From: Acephala macrosclerotiorum
Lineage: Eukaryota; Ascomycota; Leotiomycetes; Helotiales; Mollisiaceae
Direction: 5' to 3'
DNA: 64,000 bases
Assembly (NCBI GenBank): GCA_014904845.1
Contig: MU119261.1
Location: 194,516-258,515 of the forward strand
This document shows positions 24,685 to 36,959 of this stretch, in pieces. Below the pieces are notes generated by a model. It searched no databases. It was not told the origin of the DNA and worked only from the letters and a program-made list of their open reading frames with translations. Made by a program: the position numbers and the translations under genes. Each line of letters begins with the position of its first letter. Within the stretch, counting starts at the first letter, position 1.

Positions 24685-27600
24685 GATGAATGTGTAGGGG
24701 GTGGCAGCAAATGAGCAGATGCTGCAGAGCTGTAGAGTGTCGAGATAGACGGAGTTTGTAGGAAGAGAGTTGGTAGGTCGTCCTGATGGGATTTCAGGAT
24801 TGGGGTGCCCGTTTGGTGGTCGTCTCGTTAGAGACTAGTCGTACTAATAATCGCTTCGCAGCAAGCGTTTTTGCTGGACGTGAATCGAAATATCGCCTTC
24901 TCCCAATCACTGCAAGTCGTCCCCGCACAATAATGCGTTAATACCGGAAAAAACGAAGGCTCTGCAATGCCCACAGTCCTGGGGATTAACAGCGGTGCAG
25001 ACGAGAGTGGTTCGCCTTTCGCGAGTGGCGGCAGATTCGCTTTGTGTTGTTTAGGCAAAGCAAGCGATTGCTCAAGCTTGACTCGGGGACTGCGCGTTTT
25101 TGGCTCGGTCCCAAGATTCGATCTTGACCGCGGCTACCAGGCACAGCACAGACAGGCTTTCTCAAATCAACAACAGAATTTCAGATTCAAATAAGTCCCA
25201 GGGGCGGTGAGACGAGTGCCAACAAAAAAGTAGTGCAGATCTTTACTTTGACGGGGCGGGACGTGGTTTATGTATCTTCACAGAGCAGCAGGTCCAGACT
25301 CCAAGCTTGATATAGCTACAGCGGTGGCATCGGATCGCTGTTTTTCACGGACAGGCAGACCGGGGCCCCCAATCGACATGCTTGGCCAACTGCTTCACCT
25401 GGTCGACTCGCATTCTGCCCGGCAAGGAGGGGTTCTTTTCGCTGCATCGAGGGGCGGAGAGCTCAGCGTGAGACAAACATTTGGCGAGATAGCCTTTGCT
25501 TCTCTTCCTCTTCCTTACGGCGGCGTGGGATTTGTCCACCTACGTCATCGGTATCAACATCAACCAGAGAATCATGAAAAAGCTGCCCTTCACGACAGCT
25601 GCACCGCTTCCCCATTTATGCAGACCTCGAACAACCGCCGCAGGCAATCTATACAGATCCTATCAAATCCCACAGGGCTGGGTCACAATTGAGATTGTCT
25701 CAGACCTTGGGAAAGACACATAAATGCACCATGTCATCACCGGAACTTCTACCAAGCTCTCCAACGAGTTTCCAGAAAAGGCTACATACCAACCAGGTTG
25801 TCCACCTCCCAAAACTCTACCTGACAATGCTCGAAGGTGGCTTCTTCTCAGCCGATAATTCGTTCAGAGGCTGATGTCCTAATCCGCTGGAATTATATAG
25901 GGAGGCGACTTGTACTCCTTGCACCCCAAGAACGACTCCAGGCCACGCCTAGAAGCTATCTAACACAATCTGACGCCAAATTGCTCCTAGCACTTCATCC
26001 CTGACTACCGTCCGCCAATAAGCACATTTCTTCCACTATTTGCTAGCTCATGAACTTCGTCGTGAAGAAGAAAAGTCCCCGGGAAAGGGTTTGTACTTCG
26101 AGGTCTTGAAGAGCTGCTGGTAAGTTTACGCGCGGCGCAGGGCTCCAAACTTTATTAGCATGGACTTTGAAGGGGAACCGAATTTGCAGCAAATTCGATG
26201 CACACGTCATTTTTCAATAGCCGATCGAGGTTCAGGCCTCGGAACAATCCCCGTGAACCCCACCAAGAAAAAGGTCTCACATGAGGGCACACAAACAGCC
26301 CCATATGGGTGGTACGGAAGGTCCCGACAATCTGGGATTCATGAAATGGCAAACACTCAGCCAGGAGTTTCAACGAATTTTCATTTTTGATGAACAGACA
26401 ATGTGAGGCAGATTTTTTTTCTTTTTCTTCTGGATTTATCTCCGGACAAGACGAGAATAAGACCGGGGACAAGAAAATATATTCGAAGGCTCCGAAACAC
26501 CAAATCAATGACCGATTACTTCTGTTCTATTTAAGATCCATATGGGCGAGGAAGTTCAAGGATGCTACAAGAATGCTACAAGAAATGATTCTTTCAGTCT
26601 CTTCGCGACATTCTGCACTCCAACAGCACCAAACTTGGGATCGGCAATTCAGGTCAACTAGCCTTTGCCAATGACCGAGCTGATCAAATGACACTCCTAT
26701 CTGTCATGCCTTCTTCATAAATTCTTGTTTGCTACGCTATTATTTCCATTTCGCGTCGTTCATGATTATCGGCCCGAAGAGAGTTCGTTCGTGTTACGTT
26801 ATCGCTTTCAGGTATCGCCACGCAAGACATTGGCATCTCGAAGATCCATCTCACTCCCCTGATGTCTACTGCATATTCATTTCTAAAGGCTAAAGTAATC
26901 GAGTTTGAAGGCGGCGCATTCATCGCGAGCAAATCTCGCATCATGCTCTTCTCAAGAGCAATCCAAAAAAAAAAAAAGTTCTGACATCATGAATGGCGAG
27001 CCGGCGAGATTCAATCGAGGGTTGGACATCACATTTTGCTTCCAGAGAAATTCGAGCTCAGCTGAGACCTTGCGAGCAGGATCCAGCAAATTACTTGTTG
27101 GCACGACCAAATAATCATCACATCAAATCCCTTCATCATACAAATCAACATCTCAAAACAGAAAGCAAATCTGGTAAGCAAGGACTACGATACAGCTGTC
27201 CCTGCAAGCTTCCCACTATCCCAATTCTATCCAATTCCAGTCCTACAAGCGCTATTTGCACCACTCGATCAGCAGTCCATTCCTCTCGATGCCGATAAAT
27301 GGTGTTCCTGAGTCCTGACGAATCGAAACGGAACAGAATGTCAGAGATCTCATATCCAAGACTTGTCTGTCAATTGCTGGATCGGGAACCTTCGCCTTTC
27401 CATCGATAGCTTTTTGTAGATCTGTTTTTCACTTCCACACTTCCACACTGTTGGAGATACTGCAGGGCCTTTCAACACCTAGACCACCAGCAAAGAATTA
27501 GATTGCACTATAAGGATGAAATAAAGTGAAGGTAATGAAGTTAGCAAGCATCTGAGTTAAAACTTAAAATTTGATTGGTTCGATAGAGGTAGTGATAATC

Positions 27601-27896
27601 GATGTGATAGAACCTGTGATGGGAATCAGCAATCGCGGAAAAGATGGATGTCTTGTTACAGGGAAGGAAGGGTAGTATCTTGACTTGAAATGCGTGTAAA
27701 ATTCAATAGAAAGCACAATTAATCACCAAGCGCAGGAGGGAAGTGAGAAATAGGGAGAAACGTATGCTCATTAATCGTGAGACATCGTAACCAAAAGCCT
27801 TGCTATCTACCCATGGCCAGTCATCAATCTACCTAACCCGCAGTTCAAAACCCAAACCCCTTTTCCACCATTCTGTCTCTACCTCGAATCTCACAC
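24685..27896. other. Long intergenic region upstream of hog1
   Basis: About 3.2 kb without a supported gene. The longest ATG frame (25270-25692, 140 codons, plus strand) has no recognisable motif and an unbiased look. Features seen: a 13-nt poly-A tract near 26966, and AT-richer sequence from 27400 to 27800. A leader intron, non-coding RNA or regulatory sites cannot be excluded by eye. Confidence 0.4.
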
Positions 27897-30800
27897 TCAC
27901 AACTCGCCATCAGCCAGACCACTTGTTCCACGCTTTTCCGGAGCTAAAGGCTCAACATTCCAGATACTCTCCGCATACTCATTGATGCAACGATCACTGC
28001 TGAAGAAACCCATTCTTGCAACGCTGAGGATACACTTGCTAATCCACTCATCTTGGTTCTTGTATGCCTCGTCAATTAGAGCATGGGTCTGGATGTAGGT
28101 GTTGAAGTCGTCCGAGACGAGGTAGTAGTCACCGTGGTCTTCGATAGCACTGACTAGAGCACTAAAAGCACTAGCGTCACCGAACGTGCCCTTCTTGATT
28201 TCTGCGAAAACATTGGCGAGGTCCGGATCGATGGTGTGACTACCATAAGTATGGGCGTGACGCAAATCCTCGACATCTTCTGCAAGGTTTCCGAAGAGGA
28301 AGATGTTCTCTTCGCCAATCTCACGAGTGATCTCGATCTGCAACACATTGGTATGTTGGAAAGGAATTTGAGGCAGGAGAACTTACGTTAGCACCATCGC
28401 AAGTACCAATAATCAAACCACCGTTCAGCACAAACTTCATGTTGGAAGTGCCAGAAGCCTCAGTACCAGCAGTTGAGATATGCTCACTGATGTCACTGGC
28501 GGGGATGATGATTTCGGCCTTTGAGACATTGTAGTCCTCCAAGAAGATGACCTTGAGAAGATCTCCAACGCCCTTGTCCTTGTTGACCACAGCACCAACA
28601 CTGTTGATGAGGTGAATGATGGTCTTGGCCATCCAGTATCCTGGAGCAGCCTTACCACCAAAGATGGAGACCCTTGGTGCAAGCTTCTTCCGTTCTTCGG
28701 GTGTCATATTCTTAATAGTGAGGTATCTGTGAATGACACCGAAAATGTTCATTTGCTGTCGCTTGTACTCATGTATACGCTTGACCTGGATGTCGAAGAG
28801 AGCAGCTGGGTTGACAGTAACGTCGGTAGTGGCCTTGATGTGCTTGGCAAGGCGAACTTTGTTAGCATACTTAATCTCAGCCCATTCTTTTCTGAACTCC
28901 TTATCATCAACAAACTTCTCAAGCTCGTTGAGAATGTTGAGATCCTTCAAGAATCCAAGACCTCCAGTCTTGCTGGCAATGAGCTCAGAAAGTCTGGGAT
29001 TGGCTTGGTGCAACCAACGTCTTGGAGTGATACCATTGGTGACATTGGTGAATTTGTCGGGGCCGAAAATCTTGACAAAGTCCTTGAAGATGGTAGTCTT
29101 GATGAGATCCGAGTGGAGTTCGGCAACACCATTAACCTTGTGGGAGCCAACAATAGCTAGATATGCCATGCGGACCATCTTCGGTTGAGACTCTTCAATG
29201 ATAGAAACTCGTCCCAGCAAGTCTCGTTCCTTGGGGAATTTGCGTTCAACGCTTTGGAGGAAGTAAAGATTGATCTCATAAATGATTTGCAGATGTCTAG
29301 GAAGGAGGTTCTGGAACAGAGGGACGGACCACTTCTCGAGAGCCTCGGGAAGGACAGTATGGTTGGTGTAGCCGAACTGTTGTTGATAGGTCATTTAAAT
29401 GTACTGGTAAGTGAAGGACAATCAAACTTACTGTTGAAGAGACGATCGTCCACGCCTCGTCCCACTCAAGACCTTCTAAATCGATGAGGATACGTTGGAG
29501 CTCAACAACAGCGAGAGTTGGGTGAGTATCGTTCAATTGGATAGCAACTTGGTCAGGAAACTCGCTCCAGGCACGCTTAGTCTTCTTAAACCGACGGACA
29601 ATATCGTATAGAGATGCGGCAACCCAGAAGTATTGTTGTTTCAAACGAAGCTCCTTACCACGGTCAAGGTTGTCGTTGGGGTACAGCACAGCGCTGATAG
29701 TCTCAGCACGTTGTTGATCGGCCACTGAGCTCTCGTAGTCGCCGCTGTTGAATTTCTGGAAATCAAACTCTCCACTAGCAGCCTTGCTAGACCAAAGACG
29801 CAAGTTGTTGGTGGCAGGAGTATCGAAGCCAGGAATTGGCACGTCGTAAGCAACAGCCTTGACAATTTCACCACCCTCCCAAAAGGCTTGCTGCTTGCCT
29901 TGTGCATCTTGGAATTTTCTGACATGACCATAGAATTGGATCTGCAAGCACTTAGTAAATGGCAGATGCTGTAGCGACTTGTACTTACGTCAACAGTAAC
30001 ATCGTGTCTTGGGAATTCCCAGGGATTGAAATCCAGCCAGTAATCAGGAACCTCGACTTGATATCCGTCAACGATTTCCTGCTTGAAAATACCATATCGA
30101 TATCTCAGTCCATAACCCCAAGCTGGGTAGTTGAGCGAGGCAAGCGAGTCCTACATAACAAAATCTCGAAGTCAGCAGAGTTCGCGCCGGTTCTTGGAAA
30201 AGTCCCACAACTAGTGAGACATGCGCGCGGACTAAATGCATATCTTAAGACTCTGGAGACTCCACAGAAGAGGTAGTATTGCTCCCGAGTTGGGGAAGAC
30301 TTACCAAAAAGCACGCGGCAAGTCGGCCAAGACCACCATTACCAAGGGCAGCATCGTGCTCTTGATCGATAATGTCCTCGATACGGAATCCGAGGTCAGT
30401 GAGACCGTCTGCGTAAAGTCAGTTGAATGTCCCGGTATTTTTAGAGCTTTTTTACCCCTTGCAACATCTTTCAGACCCACGTTCAACATAGCATTGTCCA
30501 AAGCTCTGCCCATCAGAAACTCCAAACTCAAGTAGTAGACACGCTTCCCATCAGAGAAAGTTTGTCGCTGTTGTGTTCGATTCCACTCCGTAATAAGTCG
30601 GTCTCTGAAAGCAAGACTAGCAGCGGAATACGCAGCACCCTCATCGCAGTTGAACATGCTTCTGGCAAGTGTAGTTTCGACATGACGAACGACCTCCTTC
30701 TCGAAGTCCTCCTTGGTCTTGAAACCATGGGCAGCGTACTTCTTCCAGGCTTCGCGCTGGGGTTCGGGGATGGAAGCTGTAGCGGGGTAGTTTTAGCATG

Positions 30801-31016
30801 TGACAACGAGGGGGGGAGAGCGCAAGTGTTGCATTGCACAGAAAGGGAGCTTGGATTGGAGGGGAACTACTTACCCTCAACACTCTTGATCTCACCAGCG
30901 CCAAAACCGGTAAAGGTACGCTTATGCTTTGGTCTCGAGAAACCCGGACCCACCGGCCCCTGGAGCTCAGAGATGGGAGCACTGGTGGAGGGACGACGTT
31001 CTCTGGGAGCAGACAT
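27897..31016 (-). CDS. gph1: Glycogen phosphorylase
   Basis: Seven exons: 30875-31016, 30456-30776, 30305-30408, 29989-30150, 29432-29941, 28387-29376 and 27897-28337, product 889 aa, close to yeast Gph1 (about 900). Seen in order: [19 protein letters not shown] near the N-terminus, [95 protein letters not shown] and the pyridoxal-phosphate motif [10 protein letters not shown], with the cofactor lysine at about residue 727. The enzyme releases glucose-1-phosphate from glycogen in the cytosol. ATG 31016 fits the usual fungal start; an in-frame ATG at 31088 would add 24 Ser-rich residues. Intron 3 (154 nt) and intron 1 (98 nt) are longer than the rest. Confidence 0.97.
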
Positions 31017-32408
31017 GGTGGATGGAGTTGAGGCGGAACTTTGGTCAAAAGAAAAAGAAGAAGAGAAAGGTTGAGAAGAGGAACTCATGGACACGAGAGA
31101 ACCAAGCTCTTAGCACTGGGATGCAGAAAACGGGCTGGCTGGTCTTGGTTTTGTTTGTGATGCGAATGCGGGGTTATTTCGAGTTATCGAGCCCAGCCCC
31201 TGCTAGAGTCCGAAGTCAACTGGGGGGTCGATAGGGCTGGGATAGCAATTGGATGGGCAAGTAACGATGGTTTGCGAAGGATTTTTGAGGTTTGTGATGT
31301 TGATGTTGATGTTGATGCTGATGTTGATGAAGAGGATAGAGGATAGAGGATAGAAAGAAGAAAAGGAAGTTTGGACGAAGGTAGAGCTCGGGCAGATAGC
31401 TCTTTCCCAGGGTCTTACAATCGAGGTACCCTCATACGACTTTCCAGTAATCGAGGGCTCTGGGATCAGGTTCGCGCTTGCCGATGGTGGGGTTCGAGTG
31501 GGAGCTGGTGGAGCTTGTCAGCAAAGCTTGGGCCACAAGATAGAGGGCTGCATGCACTAGGACGGTGAGTGAAGGTGAAAGTGGTCTGTTTATGGCGAAT
31601 ATAGATAGCGAGCGATTCACTGATCTTCGTCAAGATATGAAACATATCGGATACTGACATTAAAATAAGTCACGGAATCACTTATTTCTCGTTGTGCAGT
31701 CTTCCGCAATCCCCCAGCAGTGTGGGGTTGTTACACCGTCCAGAGCACACTATCAAGGAATCTAGAGGAGTACTAAGCACGTTAGCAGGACGAGGCAGGT
31801 TATTAAGAAGACCCCATGCAAGAAGGATCCACTCGACGCTCGCCATAGGATAGCATTCTCAGCTGCTATTCGGCTCGTCAGGACGCCTCATACCTGCTGT
31901 CATGCATGTTGAATCTTCTTGGTCAATCGATGCCTGGGCCACTATGATGTCAGTATGTAACATCGACACTTCAATTGTGGTTTATTTACTCTACAACATG
32001 CGCCCGAAATGATGCCAAGCAGCCCTCGAGTTCTTCGTACGAAGGCACCGGCTAAATTTCCCCCTCCGCAAATAATATATGGGAGCTTTTCGGGGTCCTC
32101 AATGTCCAACGAATCAGTACCTCCCATATCCATCCTTTAATTATGAACGTGAACGTCATTTGAACACACCAGAGAGCGACTCGCTAGTCCATTGTGAGCA
32201 CAGAAATGTGTATGTGCAACGGTGTGGCGTGCGTAGAATCAGCCATTTGGATTCCCAGAATATGCAGCAGATTCGCCGAAAGTCTTTGTGAGACAGCCAC
32301 TCCAGAACTCCCGTGAAACCCAGCCAACGCCTACGCCTGTGACGATGGGAGTATTTCCAATTCCAAACCCCAGGATAAAGGAAATGTTCATTGATCGTGA
32401 ATTAGTGC
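31017..32408. other. Intergenic upstream of gph1
   Basis: About 1.4 kb with the gph1 promoter and leader and the 3' flank of the G-alpha gene. Simple repeats are listed separately. A single CCCCT (stress-element-like) lies at 31197-31201. No supported gene was found. Confidence 0.45.
31295..31353. repeat. Simple repeats: GATGTT hexamer array then GAGGATA array
   Basis: About six GATGTT/GATGCT units (31295-31330) are followed directly by three GAGGATA-type units (31332-31353), about 280-340 bp upstream of the gph1 ATG. These are plain microsatellites. Confidence 0.85.
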
Positions 32409-33728
32409 TCAGAGTATACCCGAGTCTTTGAGAGCATTTTGGAGAATGGTCTCTTTTACCGCTGCAAAAACGAGTCGGATATTGGATGTATCGGTTGCTT
32501 GTGTAAGACTGCTTGGGTCAGAAACAGATGGCAAAAGGGGGAGTGGGGACAACATACTGAGGATATAGGTTAAGATGTGCTCGGTTGACTTGGTTGAATC
32601 TCCAAAGCAGGTATTTCGATGCTCTGTTGATGTCGTTTCCTCCCGAATAGTCCGGGAAGTAATTGCTTAATGGTGATCGCCCCAGCTTTTGTCTGAAAAG
32701 ATCGACCTTGTTCAAGAATAGGATGATACTCGTCCTCATGAACCACCGCGAGTTGACAACCGAATCGAATAGGACCAGACTTTCCATCATCCGATTCTAT
32801 AGCTGGTCAGTAATGCCAAGATTTGATCAAGCGCAAGGACATACTTGGTTGCTCTCCTCCAAAAGAACCTGGTCATACTCAGACAATGCCACACAGAAAA
32901 TGATGGACGTGACATTCTCGAAGCAATGAATCCACTTTTTTCTCTCACTCCGTTGCCCACCCACATCAAACATACTACCAAGACTTATTAGTACTATCCA
33001 AACCAAACGTCCTCTCTAGACTTACTGTATACTCAGTGAGCCCATAGCAAATCTCGTCTCATAGATACCAGTGGTCTTCGTTCTGGCTCTTAACACATCT
33101 GCCTCAACTGGTATATACTCGGGAGCCGCAATTCGATTCGCCTCTTCAAAGAAACTAGTCTCGTCAGCACAAATTCCTCCAGAGCGCTCCCATGAACGTA
33201 CTATGGTGCAGAATCCATCAAGTAGAATTCGCTCTGCCTTTCCATCAAAGTCTCTATGCTCCTGTCCGCCCATAATGATGTGATCGCAGTAGCCACCATA
33301 GGGCTAAGGGGCGTATGCGGATTTGGATCGACCTGATATTCCGATAAATAATCGCTATATCCAATGTTTGCCGGATTCGTAGGTTGTATGCTAAACTGCC
33401 GCATCGCTCCAATCAAAGCTTTCGCGCAATCGATCAAATTCTTGTATATCGTCAATCGATAAAGGGCCAATTCGTCTACCGAGTAGCCATTCTGGTGAAT
33501 GATTTTCATCTGCTTGACTATTGTTGACTTCCCGCTCTCTCCGGAACCTTGCAATCGTTAGCTATTGTCTGCCAATCCTTGGCGTATATTTTCATTCGGC
33601 ATACCCAACAGAAGGATCTTGCATTCTCGTCGCAGCCGTCTCGAGTCTTCCTCTAATTTCTTATCAATGGCCTGACTCCTCTTCTTCTGGTCCGACTCCT
33701 CTTGATTCGAGCTCATGCAGGCGCCCAT
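32409..33728 (-). CDS. gna-3: Heterotrimeric G-protein alpha subunit, fungal group III
   Basis: Six exons: 33605-33728, 33202-33547, 33026-33154, 32845-32974, 32558-32796 and 32409-32508, product 355 aa, the usual length. MGACMSS gives N-myristoylation (Gly2) and palmitoylation (Cys4) sites. GSGESGKS at 42-49 binds phosphate, RARTKTTG holds the switch-I arginine at 181, [12 protein letters not shown] the switch-II glutamine at 207, NKVD recognises guanine, and TQATDT follows. The C-terminus is LKDSGIL, without the cysteine four from the end typical of group I (pertussis-toxin-sensitive) subunits. MGACMS plus this tail marks group III (Neurospora GNA-3, Aspergillus GanB), which stimulates adenylyl cyclase. 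The acceptor giving YP|HLTQ is chosen over an upstream AG because it matches the family. Confidence 0.96.
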
Positions 33729-36700
33729 TTTCCAGCTCTTTTGGCTGCCGGCGCAGCCTCGACTCTATTGTCTTTTTATCGGCGTCGAAATGATGAACCA
33801 GTCCCTTCAATTATTCAATCGACCCAGCGTTGTGCCGTCTCTGAGTCGGAAGTGGGGAGTGAAGCGTCGAGGCTCGTCGTAGCGTAATCCTCGAGGCTTC
33901 GTGAAGCTCAGGCTGAGAGGGCCATGCGGGTTGAAACTTGTTGACCTCGATGTTTCAACAGCTCGGAGAATCGAGACCTTGCGCGCAATGATTTCCTCCC
34001 TCGAGTAATGACAATGGTCTGTCCTCTGCGCACACAGAAAATTCCGCTGGCTTCTCGCGGTGAGCGCTGCAAGTGACCGTCAGGCGGACGGCGATTGACG
34101 AGGGATTATCCGAGGCAGCGCGATCGTCGAGTCGATGTGATCCAGCAGACCGGAACAGCGGCGCTGTGTGTCTCGCGGAACAATGGAATAATTCGTAGCT
34201 GCGAAGAATGTTTGGACGACGTCGAGTGTTGTCGCAGGGTCCAGTGTGGTGATGATGGAGAGAGGTTATGCGGAGACCTCGACTTTAGCTCGGGAGACTT
34301 CAGTTTGGTGGCAGCGCAAGAGGCTGAGCCCTTCAGCGGAGGAGAACGACACTTTCAGAGGCGAAACCAGGGCTGTCATAGCCGACCAATATGCGGTCTC
34401 TCTCGTCAGCAGTCCGGTCTGGTTCGTTAATTTTTTCAGCTTTCTGGCCAAGTCAGTGGCAAGATGAGATGTGAGATGCGCATTCAAGCAAGGTACAGAG
34501 TCGCTGGCCCGTGATGCATTAGACTTTGGATGTTGTTTGGCTTGGTGAGACCTTGACAAATGGAGGAGGGTCCGATGCCTGCCGGTGCTGGCTCTTCCGC
34601 CTTCAGCGTCTTTCAGCACAGACTGGATGGACACGTTCGCTGGCCATGGCTTCGATTTTGCTACGAAAGTGGGACTGGGCATTGACCGACAAGGCGAATC
34701 GAGAGTGCACCAGCATGGCAGGGCATGGCTTCGATCGGGAAGGCTCTAACAGAAAAAGTAGTTGCACGAGATGGCGATATCATGAGTCTACGGCCCTGGC
34801 GGCATCTCGCAGCATCGAGTATCACCAGTCCACGCCGGCCTGCTGTCCAAACAATTCTCTGTCTGTCAACACCATTTCATCAGGGCTTGAGACCAAATTC
34901 TATCCTGGATTGGACAATTCACACTTTCTGTGTACTGTACTTTTGCACGGGCGAGTCCCATCGTATACCACAGATCAGTTTGTGCTCCCAGCACTATTCG
35001 ATCACACATCCCCACGTGCTGCTTCACCCCAAGATCAGCCATAATCAGCTGTCAGAGAGTGGTGGAAAGAGATGGTCAGCAATCACCGACACACGTGTGA
35101 ACTCCCCTGCCTGATCTCGACCAGCATGGGTTCACCTCCTCCCCTGTCTTTAATCTCCAAACCTCGCTTGGTGATTTAACGAACCTTAATACCAAAGATA
35201 AAAGAGCTATTCTTATAGCTTCAGCGGGCCCAAAGTTTTCAAAATATCAGTATATGGAAATCGTCTATAGCACTGCCGTTTGATGTGCAGATCAGGCCGC
35301 GGCTTGCAGCTTGCAACATCCCCAATAAGGCTAATCCACGACGACAAACCAGGAAGGTGAGCACTGTTTAAGGATGACCCGGTTCATCAGCCCCAAACAA
35401 GTGTCAAGAGACGAGGCGTACTGACTACTCGGTGTTCCTTTCTACTGCAAATCACATAAGATGAGGAAGGTACTTCCTCAAATGCCAGCCATGGCTTTCC
35501 AACAGCCCTATTCCTCCTTTACCTTCTTCTTAAAAACTCAACAATCCCTGCCACCTCGTGCTTCACACTTACAACCACAACCCAAAATTTCCCTCACCAA
35601 AACTCACAACACAAATCCATGCTCTCTCTCGTAACGTCGCACATGAATCATACCGTATACACAAACCTCGAGCTCACGCCAGTCTGTCCCTCGCAGCGGA
35701 AACCCGCATGATCTGCCCTTGCACGCTGATCCAACCCCCTAACCCCAGTCCCGCCATGCGACGTCCTTGTCCCTCGTCATCTCGCCTGAGCGAATCTCTA
35801 GATATGATCTCCCATTGGAGCTGCAAATCATCCCTATCCCAACAGCCTCATCTCGCTCTCCTTTTCCCGTTTCGTTGGTCTTGATGTCTTCAAGAACGCC
35901 ACCAACATAAAAGAGGCGTTTGAACCGTCAGCCAAATTCCCAGTGTTCGGTCACCATGTTTCCTATCATCAGCCATTACCAAATGAACCCAATCCTTAAT
36001 ACTCAAACCCGGCCTATAACAGAAACAATCCCTTTCTTCCCACGAAAGCATCATCTTCCCCTTCTAAACTTTCGCACTGAATTTCCCGAACCAAACCTCC
36101 CGGTCTCGGCTGCAAAGAACCCCTATTCCTTCCCCAACCGGGTGCCAACCCGCACAGAAAAACCAACATGCACATACCCACCGATACGGAAACTCGCAGC
36201 ATCTTGCATCACCCAAACACCATTGCAGGAACCCGACTAACATATTTCCATGTCTCACTTTAAAATCCTGTAGAACAAGGATGTTTCGAGGTTCGGGATT
36301 CAGGTCGTACGAACAGATGCTTCCCCGGTCGCATGATTGCGTTTCACGAACTGTGTTTGTGTATTCTAAAGACAAAGAGCAAGATCTGTACGAGCATATT
36401 GAACTATGAAATGACAATGAACTATATAAGTTCAAGGAGAGAAAGGTATCTAAGATTGAGGAAAGAAAGTTAGTTAATGGGCCGGGCACTATCACAATCA
36501 GAATCACAGCATGAAGAACGCGAATCAAAGACGACGCAGATTTATTTTACGGGGTCTGTCAATTGCAATATTTTACAGTCTCTTTTTCTGAAGACTGCAA
36601 GGTATCCACGGTATAAAAAAGTTCAACTCCTCCTACCCCAGAGCAATGCTTATTTGTGCCGTTGAGTCATGAAAAAGGAGTCCCCAGATCTTGACCATGC

Positions 36701-36959
36701 CATGCCGTGACCTCGACTCCAACTCTGCGATCGAACCGGGCTGGGCTACCATCCAGTGACAAAGAGGAAAAGGAAAATCGTTTGCATGCACTCAATATAG
36801 CAACCACCCATATGCAATCAAGACCCAGGATTTTTCTCTTTCTTTGACGAGTACCTCTCAACAATAGAAGTTCTCCCAATTCTGTCGTGAAATATTGCCT
36901 TCCGGCTCCCAAGTCTATTGCACAGCCCGCAGCAAGCAGAAGATCAGAAAGAAATATTT
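33729..36959. other. Long intergenic region upstream of the G-alpha gene
   Basis: About 3.2 kb. Several 60-170 codon frames exist on both strands (for example 34526-35044), none with a motif I recognise. It contains the G-alpha promoter and the cul1 3' flank. I see no RNA gene or element. Confidence 0.4.

Noticed and set aside
25270..25692. 140-aa plus-strand ORF upstream of hog1
   Set aside because: No family resemblance, and such lengths occur by chance at this composition; left as intergenic.
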